Source: Pseudomonadota bacterium (GTDB lineage: Bacteria; Desulfobacterota; BSN033; G020346125). Taken from it: a DNA stretch of 5,918 nucleotides. Both the position numbers and the translations under genes were made by a program. Below, in pieces: positions 1-5,715 of this stretch. The notes beneath the pieces were generated by a model that saw only the letters and a program-made list of their open reading frames with translations, searched no databases and was not told where the DNA came from. How positions within the stretch are numbered: position 1 is the stretch's first letter; every line of letters begins with the position of its first letter. The DNA is taken from positions 1 through 5,918 of the forward strand of contig DAOVIU010000092.1 of NCBI GenBank assembly GCA_030673585.1, written 5' to 3'.

Positions 1-300
1 CTCTTGAAGATGATGGGCCACAAGAATCTCTCCAGGCCGGTAGTCAAGGCGATGCTCAAGGAGGATATTACGAAGAACCCGGGTAGACGATATTTCATGC
101 GGGCCAGGATTTCGTTGGAGGGAGATCGCTACGAGGTGACCACCACGGGCCCTCAGGGCTCGGGTATCCTCAACTCCATGGTTGAGGCCAATAGCCTCCT
201 CATCGTTCCCGAGGATGAGACGGAGATCAAAGCGGGGGAAGAGGTCCAGGTCCAGATTTTGGATCGAAGCTTCGAATCCCCAGGGGTTGAGATTACATGA
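1..300 (+). CDS. moeA: MoeA, molybdopterin molybdenumtransferase (3' end only)
   Basis: The frame is open from the first base, so the gene starts before the window and only the last 99 codons are present. They correspond to the C-terminal beta-barrel domain (domain IV) of MoeA. Recognisable features are the RPVVKAMLKEDI stretch, PGRRYFMRARI, and the family signature QGSGILNSMVEANSLLIVPE, followed by the closing AGEEVQVQIL strand. MoeA is a cytosolic enzyme that inserts molybdate into adenylylated molybdopterin to give active molybdenum cofactor. The catalytic middle domain lies outside the window and cannot be judged. The stop codon TGA overlaps the ATG of mobB (ATGA), so the two genes are almost certainly one operon with coupled translation. 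An internal TTG at 4 could be mistaken for a start but would cut through a conserved domain. Tungsten-specific MoeA paralogues share this domain, so the metal is not settled. Confidence 0.9.
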   Translation, partial: LLKMMGHKNLSRPVVKAMLKEDITKNPGRRYFMRARISLEGDRYEVTTTGPQGSGILNSMVEANSLLIVPEDETEIKAGEEVQVQILDRSFESPGVEIT

Positions 301-941
301 TTCCGATCGTCTCCATCGTGGGGAAGTCCGACAGCGGCAAGACCACCCTCATCGAGAAGATCGTTCCCGAGCTAGTCCGAAGGGGATACCGAGTAACCAC
401 GGTCAAACATGACCTCCATGGCTTTGAAATTGACAAGGAGGGTAAGGACAGCTGGCAGCACAAACAGGCAGGGGCTCAGGGGGTAATTATCTCGTCCACC
501 CAAAAGGTCGCTTTGATCCGCGATGTGGATAAAGACATGTCCCTTGAGGAATTGAGGGACTCCTTCGGCGGGGATGCGGATCTGATTCTGTCGGAGGGGT
601 ATAAAAGTGATGTCCAGCCGAAGATCGAGGTCTTCAGGAAGGAGGAGCATCAAGAGCTCCTGTGCACCGAGGAAGATAACCTCATCGCCGTCGCCAGCAA
701 CCGGCCCTTTGATATCGGAGTCCCCTGTCTGGACATCGATGATGCCAAGGGAATCGTCGACCTTATTGAGTCCAAACTCTTGAAGGGAAACCGAAAGGAG
801 AAAATTTCCCTGAGGATAGACGGAAGATGCATCCCCTTGTCCGCCTTCTTGGAGAGGTTTTTGATCCGCACCATAAAGGGAATGATCTCCTCCCTGAAGG
901 GTGGCGAGAAATCCCAAAAAATAGAGATCAAGATCGACTAG
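297..941 (+). CDS. mobB: MobB, molybdopterin-guanine dinucleotide biosynthesis adapter
   Basis: This 214-residue cytosolic P-loop GTPase assists MobA in attaching GMP to molybdenum cofactor, giving the dinucleotide form used by DMSO-reductase-family enzymes. The Walker A motif GKSDSGKTT lies at residues 9-17. MobB-typical blocks follow: VKHDLHGFEIDKEGKDSW at about 36-53, AGA at 58-60, DLILSEGYK at 95-103 and IEVFR at 110-114. The protein is longer than the roughly 170-residue E. coli MobB. The extra C-terminal part (about 165-214) contains IPLSAFLERFLIRTIKGM and ends in a lysine-rich strand. I recall similar tails in MobB of anaerobic deltaproteobacteria, but that is memory, not a search. The start ATG overlaps the moeA stop, with an AGGGG about 10 bases upstream as a modest ribosome site. 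No mobA is visible here, so MobA must be encoded elsewhere or the adapter serves another nucleotidyltransferase. Confidence 0.93.
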   Translation: MIPIVSIVGKSDSGKTTLIEKIVPELVRRGYRVTTVKHDLHGFEIDKEGKDSWQHKQAGAQGVIISSTQKVALIRDVDKDMSLEELRDSFGGDADLILSEGYKSDVQPKIEVFRKEEHQELLCTEEDNLIAVASNRPFDIGVPCLDIDDAKGIVDLIESKLLKGNRKEKISLRIDGRCIPLSAFLERFLIRTIKGMISSLKGGEKSQKIEIKID

Positions 942-1013
942 AGGAGCTTTCGCCGGCGGTTGGGCTTCCGAAAGAGACCAAAAAAGAATGGAAAATGAAG
1001 CTCTAAGCGAGAA

Positions 1014-1050
1014 TTCCCCCGGCACTGCAACACCGGAGGGATTTCTATTT
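1014..1050 (+). terminator. Probable terminator after moeA-mobB
   Basis: A GC-rich hairpin has its left arm at 1014-1022 (TTCCCCCGG) and its right arm at 1033-1041 (CCGGAGGGA). The arms pair as CCGG/CCGG plus TCCC/GGGA with one bulged base, around a 10-base loop, and are followed by TTTCTATTT. It lies about 73 bases after the mobB stop, between two convergent genes. The tail is interrupted and the stem has a bulge, so efficiency is uncertain. The loop and right arm overlap the repeated motif described for 1024-1087, so the structure could instead be a by-product of those repeats. Confidence 0.42.
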
Positions 1051-1087
1051 GACCGCAACACCTCAGAACTGGGCCACCGCAGAACTT
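1024..1087. repeat. Cluster of degenerate direct repeats, possible mobile-element remnant
   Basis: Two interleaved direct-repeat pairs are packed into about 60 bases of non-coding DNA. ACYGCAACACC occurs at 1024-1034 and 1052-1062 (10 of 11 bases equal, 28-base period). CACCKCAGAACT occurs at 1059-1070 and 1075-1086 (11 of 12 equal, 16-base period). The first motif occurs a third time inverted at 1697-1708, on the other side of the Nudix gene. Short repeated motifs near an element end are known from several insertion-sequence families, for example IS21. The stretch around 1040-1060 resembles such ends only as far as I remember, with no transposase or target duplication seen. Confidence 0.4.
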
Positions 1088-1100
1088 CAACTGCAATTTG

Positions 1101-1595
1101 CTAGATAACCCCGGAAAGGGAAAGCAGCCGTTTGGTATCATCGTGGAGGTCTTCCCATCTCTCATAGATCTCCTCCGGGGTGAGCCATACGGCTTCCCCC
1201 ACATCTCCCCCGGGTTTTAACTCCCCTCCCTTGAGCTCTGCCACGTAGTCGATGTAAATGACGTGGAGGAATGGCTTCCCCTCGGATCGCGCGATCCTCT
1301 GAAAAGGCGGGAGCGATTGGGTCAGCGTGATCTCCAAATTCGTCTCCTCCCTCACCTCCCTGATGATTCCCTCCTGTATTATCTCCCCGAATTCCAGTTC
1401 TCCTCCCGGACAAATCCACTTCCCCTGCCAGAACCCCTTCCTCTCAGGGCGGTGTCTCACGAGCAGGATTCTCCCCGTCTCATCCCGGATAACCGCTCCA
1501 ACGGCGATGGTGATGTGTTTGCCTACGGCTGCCTCGTCCCGATCTTTCGTCTTGCCCTTTGGAGAACTCGCTTTCACGGATTCCCTTTCCACCAT
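1101..1595 (-). CDS. Nudix hydrolase
   Basis: This 164-residue cytosolic protein belongs to the Nudix superfamily, which hydrolyses nucleoside diphosphates linked to another group, using Mg2+. The Nudix box runs from Gly65 to Leu87. It contains Glu71, then Arg79-Glu80 and Glu83-Glu84 of the metal-binding REVREE core. The glycine before the last hydrophobic residue is Asn86 here, a substitution I consider tolerated. The core fold starts near residue 27 (HITIAVGAVI), preceded by a charged, low-complexity leader. The substrate cannot be told; 8-oxo-dGTP-like nucleotides or ADP-ribose are both possible. Start choice is open: the ATG at 1595 has no clear ribosome site, whereas a GTG at 1577 (codon 7) follows AAGGGA at about 5 bases and would give 158 residues. 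The gene stands alone on the minus strand between two plus-strand molybdenum cofactor gene pairs, flanked by inverted 12-base repeats, so functional linkage to the cofactor genes is unproven. Confidence 0.88.
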   Translation of the reverse strand: MVERESVKASSPKGKTKDRDEAAVGKHITIAVGAVIRDETGRILLVRHRPERKGFWQGKWICPGGELEFGEIIQEGIIREVREETNLEITLTQSLPPFQRIARSEGKPFLHVIYIDYVAELKGGELKPGGDVGEAVWLTPEEIYERWEDLHDDTKRLLSLSGVI

Positions 1596-1614
1596 TTGCG
1601 CCGTGACATAACCA

Positions 1615-1637
1615 GGGAATTGTTACCAGGAATTCCC
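1615..1637. promoter_or_regulatory. Inverted repeat just upstream of the Nudix gene, candidate operator
   Basis: GGGAATT at 1615-1621 and AATTCCC at 1631-1637 form perfect 7-base arms around a 9-base spacer. Overlapping them is a direct repeat, ACCAGGGAATT at 1611-1621 and ACCAGGAATT at 1625-1634. The element sits 20-42 bases above the Nudix ATG and has no T-tract, so a repressor or activator site in the Nudix promoter fits better than a terminator. No matching regulator is visible in the window. Confidence 0.3.
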
Positions 1638-1912
1638 CTTTAGCATCCCTATTCTTACATGTCAATAAGAACTGACGAAGAGTCTTCTGAATTATTCGGT
1701 GTTGCAGTTTTGCCGTGCAGCACTCTTACAGTTAAGGTGCCGCACATTCGCGATACGTTGTGGGACGAAGTATGCCCTGGGGCGCGCTCTAGATTTGCAG
1801 CGAAGGGAGCTTTAAAATGGTCGAAAAAACATTTTGAGCAATGGAGAACGACTTTTTCACCGATCTCAGGCAAAGGTCCTTGACAGGAACCATACGAGAG
1901 ATGAAAATGAAC

Positions 1913-1917
1913 GGAGG
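1913..1917 (+). promoter_or_regulatory. Ribosome binding site deciding the mocA start
   Basis: GGAGG lies 7 bases before the ATG at 1925. The upstream in-frame ATGs have nothing comparable, so this site fixes the start and shortens the longest open frame by 28 codons. Confidence 0.75.
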
Positions 1918-1924
1918 AACCCTC

Positions 1925-2539
1925 ATGATATCAGCCATTCTCCTGGCCGCAGGCGAATCCAAAAGGATGGGCAGGCCCAAACTCCTCCTCACATGGGGCG
2001 AATGCAGCATCATCGAGAAATCCGTGGATACCCTTCTCGCATCGAAAATCAATGAGTTAATCGTGGTCCTGGGTTACCAAGCCCGGGCCGTCCTAAAGAG
2101 GTTGAGGGCGCGGAGGCTGAAGGCCGTCATCAACCGTCAATACCGAATGGGTATGAGCACTTCCCTCCGACGAGGTCTCGGGCAGGTGAGCTCGAAGTCC
2201 GAGGCCATCTTGATTGCACTGGCCGACCAACCCTTCATCGAAACAGATCTGATCAATCATCTTATCGATATCTATCGTGGGAATCCCCATGGGATTGTCT
2301 TGCCTTCCTATAGGGGAAAGCGAGGTCACCCCGTGATATTGAGTCGTTCCCGTTACCAAGAGGAGATCAAAAACCTCACGGGCGACATGGGGTGCAAGCC
2401 CATCCTGAACCGTCACCCGGAGGACATCCTTGAGGTCGAAGTCGAATCCGAGGGCGTCGTCGCTGACATCAATTCCTGGGATGAATATAGAGCCGCGCAT
2501 ATCCATGGGAGGGACTTTCAGGGCAATGACACGAAATGA
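1925..2539 (+). CDS. mocA: MocA-type molybdenum cofactor cytidylyltransferase
   Basis: This 204-residue cytosolic nucleotidyltransferase transfers CMP from CTP to molybdenum cofactor, forming molybdopterin cytosine dinucleotide, the cofactor of xanthine-dehydrogenase-family hydroxylases. The N-terminal signature LLAAGESKRMGRPK (residues 6-19) carries LAAG, typical of CTP-using MocA, rather than the LAGG of GTP-using MobA. Other family blocks are GMSTSLRRGL (76-85), ALADQPFI (98-105), GHPVILS (134-140), GDMG (153-156) and ADINSWDEY (180-188), where Asp181 belongs to the C-terminal metal-binding region. The ATG at 1925 was chosen because GGAGG at 1913-1917 stands 7 bases before it and the conserved fold starts at once (MISAILLAAG). 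In-frame ATGs at 1841, 1901 and 1907 would only add an unconserved leader. The end overlaps yqeB by 14 bases, so the two are translationally coupled. Neighbouring yqeB suggests that the client is a selenium-dependent hydroxylase. Confidence 0.92.
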   Translation: MISAILLAAGESKRMGRPKLLLTWGECSIIEKSVDTLLASKINELIVVLGYQARAVLKRLRARRLKAVINRQYRMGMSTSLRRGLGQVSSKSEAILIALADQPFIETDLINHLIDIYRGNPHGIVLPSYRGKRGHPVILSRSRYQEEIKNLTGDMGCKPILNRHPEDILEVEVESEGVVADINSWDEYRAAHIHGRDFQGNDTK

Positions 2540-3341
2540 TCATCAATTAAAAAACATCCTCGTTTTCGTCAGGGGGGCCGGCGAAATGGCAACGGGAGTG
2601 GCCCATACCCTTTGGCAGGCCCATTTTAGGGTTTGGATGACAGAGATCACCAGTCCCCTGGCCGTCAGACGGGAGGTTTCATTCTGCGAGGCCGTCTATG
2701 AGGGGGAGAAGCAGGTGGAGGGAGTTCTGGCCAAACATATCCAAACGCCGGATGAACTCCATCGTACATGGAATGAGGGAATGATCCCCTTGTTAATAGA
2801 CCCCCAGGCTGAATCGAGGAAGATTGTGAATCCCCACGTCCTTGTGGACGCCATCATAGCGAAGAAAAACCTCGGCACGAGGATAACCGATGCCCCCTTG
2901 GTGATCGGCTTAGGGCCTGGTTTTACGGCAGGAAAGGATGTTCACGTGGTCGTCGAGACGCAACGGGGCCACGATTTGGGCCGTCTCATCTTCGATGGCG
3001 GGGCCGAACCCAACACGGGGATACCTGGGGAAATATCGGGTTTTTCGGAGCAACGGGTACTCCGGACGCCTACGGAAGGGGTTTTCAGGGTCCAGAAAAG
3101 GATCGGGGACCAGGTGAAAAAGGGCGAAGTCGTAGCTACTGTGGGGAACCTTCCGGTGAAGGCGCGGATCGGCGGGGTACTGAGGGGGTTATTGCGGGAT
3201 GGAACCTACGTCAGGGAAAGGATGAAATCGGGAGACATAGATCCAAGGGGCCAGAAGGCCAACTGTTATTCTATTTCCGACAAGGCAAGAACCATCGCTG
3301 GCGGCGTGTTGAAAGCCATCTTGATACGCTTCAATGTATGA
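2526..3341 (+). CDS. yqeB: YqeB-family selenium-dependent molybdenum hydroxylase maturation protein
   Basis: This 271-residue cytosolic protein belongs to the YqeB/EF2563 family. The family was recognised by its co-occurrence with selD in genomes that use selenium as a labile cofactor of molybdenum hydroxylases; its biochemical reaction is not established. Conserved blocks are RGAGEMATGVAH (16-27, a Rossmann-like nucleotide-binding loop), the VSFCEAVYEG stretch at 51-60, VDAIIAKKNLGT (107-118), LGPGFTAG (129-136), VETQRGHDLGR (143-153) and PNTGIPGEISG (162-172). Residues about 180-235 look like a biotinyl/lipoyl-type barrel, ending in GDIDPRG (236-242), and SDKARTIAGGVL (251-262) closes the protein. 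The ATG at 2526 is chosen over 2430 and 2505 because conservation begins at about residue 10 from it and it overlaps the mocA end as expected for coupling. GGGAGGG at 2507-2513 is 12 bases away, which is long. No selD, yqeC or hydroxylase gene is visible, so the client enzyme is probably encoded nearby or elsewhere. Confidence 0.9.
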   Translation: MTRNDHQLKNILVFVRGAGEMATGVAHTLWQAHFRVWMTEITSPLAVRREVSFCEAVYEGEKQVEGVLAKHIQTPDELHRTWNEGMIPLLIDPQAESRKIVNPHVLVDAIIAKKNLGTRITDAPLVIGLGPGFTAGKDVHVVVETQRGHDLGRLIFDGGAEPNTGIPGEISGFSEQRVLRTPTEGVFRVQKRIGDQVKKGEVVATVGNLPVKARIGGVLRGLLRDGTYVRERMKSGDIDPRGQKANCYSISDKARTIAGGVLKAILIRFNV

Positions 3342-3348
3342 GGTGGCG

Positions 3349-3441
3349 ATGACCGTCCCGGGGAACATCGATCGACCGCCCGTTCCCATGCGTATAGCTT
3401 GGGATGAAACCGCGGAAACCCACGAGGTAGAACTGAGATAG
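3349..3441 (+). CDS. Possible 30-residue small protein after yqeB
   Basis: A 30-codon frame starts with ATG 7 bases after the yqeB stop. GAGG at 3340-3343, overlapping that stop, sits 5 bases ahead, a good ribosome site. The peptide begins MTVPGNIDRPPVPMRIAWDE and ends ETHEVELR. It has no membrane segment or signal peptide and matches nothing I recognise. It could be a real small protein translated with yqeB, or a chance frame in the 111 bases between two convergent genes. Only the spacing and ribosome site argue for it. Confidence 0.27.
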   Translation: MTVPGNIDRPPVPMRIAWDETAETHEVELR

Positions 3442-3452
3442 GGGCGGACTCT

Positions 3453-5456
3453 TCACGGGCTTCCGAATACCTCTTCCTTTGAAACGGGAAGCCTTACCAT
3501 CACCGTTGTGCCCCGGTTCCTTCCGCTCCGGATGAAGATTTCCCCACCGTGTCTTCGCACAATCCACTGGGAAAGGGTCAAGCCCAGTCCTTCCCTCCCC
3601 GGGCCGTGGCTGGAATAGAAGGGGTCAAAGGCCCGCCTCTTTTCCTCCGGCCCCATTCCGATCCCCGTATCCTTGATAGCTATGGTTATCCACTGGCGAT
3701 CGGTGCGGGATTTCAGGGTTAACATCCCGCCTGTACCCATGGATTCGATGGCGTTGGATATAATATGGAGAAACGCCTCCCTCAATTCGCCCTTGTCCCC
3801 GTGGATATGGGGGAGCTTCCGTTGATCTTCGCTGACTTCAACCTGGATCCCCTTCTTCTCGATATCCTCTGCCCATTTCTCCTTTGTCAGGGTAATCAGT
3901 TCGCTGAACAGATGCTGGGCATTTACGCGGCCAAACCCCTCACCATCCCGCTCCCTGGCGAACTTCTGCAGCTTCTTCACCATGGTCATGCCCTTGAGGG
4001 CGGCCTCCTCAACCCCCTTCAGATTTTCGGCCTGTGTACCTTCCCCCGAATCCCCGGTCTCATCGAGCCGATCCAGAATATCGTCCAGGATACCCTCGAA
4101 GAAATCACCGACTCTTTTCACCACCCCTTCCACAGCCAGGTCTTTAGCGGTCTGAATCTCCTTTACCTCATTCTCCTTCCTATCGCTGATATCGCGAATA
4201 AACCCCGTTACGCCCAGCATCTTCCCGCGATGATTGTGTTTGGCTCCCAGGGTAAGGCTCAATGGGATAGCCTTTCCATCCTTTGCCATGCCCTCGGTTT
4301 CTAACTCTTCCACATGCCCGTCGGCGCACACGCGGGCCAGTACTCCTTCATAGGATTCCCTGAAACTCTCGGAAAGGATGGCCTTATCCAGGAACTTCCC
4401 CTTGACCTCCTCCTCGGAATACCCCAAGAGGGATTCCGCACCTTGATCCCATGCCCTGATCGATCCCCTTTCATCCAGCTCCACGAGCCCATTGGCAATG
4501 CACTGCATCCGATCCCAGAGATCCTTCCTCTCCCTCTCCAATTGCCGAGTCTCCGTAATCTCCTTGATGATGTGGACCGACCCAATCAACTGCTTTTCCA
4601 TATTGAGCAGGGGCGAAATGGTAATGGAAAAGATTCCATCGTACCGACGGCTCTCAACGTCCTCCACAAAGGACATTCCCCTGCGTATCATTTTCTTGAA
4701 GTCGTAGAGGGAAATGGGCAGGGCATTTTCGTTATAGAATATTTCATCGCATTCCCGCCCCACAACATCCTCCAGGAGGTAGCCGTATCGATCGAATAAT
4801 TCCTTGTTGGATTTGAGGATGCGGAATTCATCATCGCAGATGAAGACGAGATCGGAGATGGAATCGATGGCATTCTCCCACTCGCTCTTAGCCTGGCAGA
4901 TCTTATCGAAAAGCTGTCTATTCCCCACGGCCACCGAAATTTGCCGTGCCAAGGCTACCAGGAAATCCACCTTATGCCGGGTCAATGTCTCCCTCTTACC
5001 CGTCGCCACGCTCAGGGTTCCGAGAATTTTGTCGCCGAACGCCAGGGGAAAGCTCGCATGATACATCACTTTCCCCTTCTGGGTAATGGTTCCCGAGAGG
5101 TCGGCAATCTCAGTTAAATTCTTAACGATGAGGGGCTTTTCCCCTTTTACCGCTTTGCCTGGAATGCTGTCGACGACATGGATATCCTCTATCTCCTCCT
5201 GGTATTCCTTGGATAGTCCGTGATGGGCATACAGTCTAAGCCGCTCCGCTTTCTCATCCATGAGATGGATATATCCAATGCTGAACCTCGTCAAATCCAA
5301 AACCAGAGCGAGGCCTTTTTTGAGCATGGACTTGATATTCTGCTCAATATGAATTAAATCGCCAAACCGGCTGATGTAGTCCACGGCGTTATTTTCGCCG
5401 GCCCCTTGTTCATTTTTCAAGCGACGCCCTAATTGGATTAATTCCTCTCCCTTCAA
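3453..5456 (-). CDS. Cytosolic GAF-PAS-PAS sensor histidine-kinase-like protein lacking the phosphoacceptor His
   Basis: This 667-residue protein has no membrane segment or signal peptide. The order is a GAF domain (about 32-182), PAS 1 (about 192-303), a short coiled linker with ERERKDLWDR, PAS 2 (about 311-425), a degenerate dimerisation helix region (about 430-505) and a HATPase domain (about 550-658). The ATP-binding boxes are good: Asn568 in HIISNAIESM, DTGIGM at 596-601, FDPFYSS at 610-616 and GLGLTLS at 623-629, though Arg621 replaces the first glycine of the usual GxGLG. Aligned without gaps to related kinases (QAKxLEAVGQLAAGVAHDFNNIL), the catalytic His is Asp451 in VGDFFEGIL, and no His occurs between 409 and 515. 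It should bind ATP but may not autophosphorylate normally. The ligands of the sensor domains are unknown; PAS 1 keeps Cys236 in GREC. TTG is the start: AAGAGG lies 8 bases upstream and a stop occurs 13 codons earlier. It is probably co-transcribed with the small DNA-binding gene upstream. Confidence 0.9.
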   Translation of the reverse strand: MKGEELIQLGRRLKNEQGAGENNAVDYISRFGDLIHIEQNIKSMLKKGLALVLDLTRFSIGYIHLMDEKAERLRLYAHHGLSKEYQEEIEDIHVVDSIPGKAVKGEKPLIVKNLTEIADLSGTITQKGKVMYHASFPLAFGDKILGTLSVATGKRETLTRHKVDFLVALARQISVAVGNRQLFDKICQAKSEWENAIDSISDLVFICDDEFRILKSNKELFDRYGYLLEDVVGRECDEIFYNENALPISLYDFKKMIRRGMSFVEDVESRRYDGIFSITISPLLNMEKQLIGSVHIIKEITETRQLERERKDLWDRMQCIANGLVELDERGSIRAWDQGAESLLGYSEEEVKGKFLDKAILSESFRESYEGVLARVCADGHVEELETEGMAKDGKAIPLSLTLGAKHNHRGKMLGVTGFIRDISDRKENEVKEIQTAKDLAVEGVVKRVGDFFEGILDDILDRLDETGDSGEGTQAENLKGVEEAALKGMTMVKKLQKFARERDGEGFGRVNAQHLFSELITLTKEKWAEDIEKKGIQVEVSEDQRKLPHIHGDKGELREAFLHIISNAIESMGTGGMLTLKSRTDRQWITIAIKDTGIGMGPEEKRRAFDPFYSSHGPGREGLGLTLSQWIVRRHGGEIFIRSGRNRGTTVMVRLPVSKEEVFGSP

Positions 5457-5464
5457 CGGAAAAT

Positions 5465-5470
5465 CCTCTT
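5465..5470 (-). promoter_or_regulatory. Ribosome binding site supporting the TTG start of the kinase
   Basis: Read on the minus strand, AAGAGG is separated by 8 bases from the TTG at 5456. No ATG or GTG exists between this site and the in-frame stop at 5493-5495, and the next internal ATG (codon 44) would cut into the GAF domain. Confidence 0.6.
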
Positions 5471-5492
5471 TTATATCCTTTACGAAGCTCCC

Positions 5493-5684
5493 TTACATCT
5501 TCTTTAAAAAACCCAACCTCTGGAGGTCATCCTTGCTCACCCTATGGTGGCCACCCGGGGTTCGATAAGACTTTATCTTTCCCGAATAGATGTAATTTCT
5601 AATGGTCTGGGTGGAAACCCGGAGAATCCTTGCTGCCTCCATTGTAGTATAAAACAAAATCGTTTCCATGTCTCTACCGCCCAT
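5493..5684 (-). CDS. Small excisionase/BldC-like helix-turn-helix DNA-binding protein
   Basis: This protein of about 63 residues is essentially one winged helix-turn-helix of the MerR-like/excisionase (HTH_17) type. FYTTMEAARILRVSTQTIRN (11-30) gives the helix-turn-helix, and SYRTPGGHHRVSKDDLQRLG (39-58) gives the wing and closing helix. It should bind DNA in the cytosol, perhaps as head-to-tail oligomers as BldC does. It has no receiver, cofactor-binding or catalytic domain. In related bacteria this head is often fused to a response-regulator receiver (from memory); here it stands alone. Three starts are possible. TTG at 5711 lies upstream of the predicted transcription start. GTG at 5687 and ATG at 5684 follow AGAGG at 7 and 10 bases; ATG at 5669 has only a poor site. 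The gene lies 37 bases ahead of the kinase in the same frame, separated by one TAA, so the pair is probably an operon. A phage-type excisionase is less likely, as no integrase is present. Confidence 0.82.
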   Translation of the reverse strand: MGGRDMETILFYTTMEAARILRVSTQTIRNYIYSGKIKSYRTPGGHHRVSKDDLQRLGFLKKM

Positions 5685-5715
5685 CACGTATCCACCTCTG
5701 GGGTTTTTCAATTAT

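Larger units (their letters stand above)
1024..1708. repeat. 12-base inverted repeats flanking the Nudix gene
   Basis: ACTGCAACACCG at 1024-1035 is the exact reverse complement of CGGTGTTGCAGT at 1697-1708. The two copies lie 77 bases beyond the Nudix stop and 102 bases above its ATG, enclosing the gene and little else. A 12-base match is expected about once by chance in the whole window, but far less often between these two short non-coding flanks. The arrangement fits the ends of a small inserted cassette, but no target-site duplication was found and the ends do not extend beyond 12 bases. Confidence 0.4.
1596..1924. other. Intergenic region between Nudix and mocA starts, no convincing gene
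   Basis: This 329-base stretch separates two divergently transcribed genes and should hold both promoters. Two opposite open frames of 72 and 74 codons cover about 1655-1883, but they overlap each other, lack ribosome sites and match no family I recognise. Visible elements are an inverted repeat at 1615-1637, a weaker one at 1652-1671 (TTCTTA and TAAGAA, 8-base spacer) and the repeat copy at 1697-1708. A TAAAAT at 1813-1818 has only a poor -35 partner. A TTGACA at 1880-1885 would place transcription start inside the mocA ribosome site. No promoter can therefore be named with confidence. Confidence 0.5.

Noticed and set aside
372..1061. Long minus-strand open frame of 229 codons opposite mobB
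   Set aside because: It lies antisense to a clear mobB with strong family motifs, and its translation shows no domain. It is a codon-bias shadow.
1655..1883. Two opposite open frames of 72 and 74 codons between the Nudix gene and mocA
   Set aside because: They overlap each other almost completely, have no ribosome sites and no recognisable motifs. The plus frame also runs past the conserved repeat and into the mocA leader.
1880..1908. TTGACA with GAAAAT at 17-base spacing as a sigma-70 promoter for mocA
   Set aside because: Transcription would begin around 1915, inside the GGAGG ribosome site used by mocA, and the -10 matches only 4 of 6 positions.
1841..1924. Longer mocA version starting at ATG 1841
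   Set aside because: The extra 28 residues match nothing in the family, and the GGAGG site supports the ATG at 1925.
2430..2525. Longer YqeB version starting at 2430
   Set aside because: It would lie over the mocA 3' end in another frame, has no family similarity and lacks a ribosome site.
3361..3387. GGGAAC/GTTCCC inverted repeat between yqeB and the kinase as a terminator
   Set aside because: The arms are only 6 bases, the loop is 15 bases and no T-tract follows on either strand.
3765..4799. Plus-strand frames of 179 and 161 codons opposite the kinase gene
   Set aside because: They are antisense to conserved PAS and kinase domains and have no domain features or supported starts.
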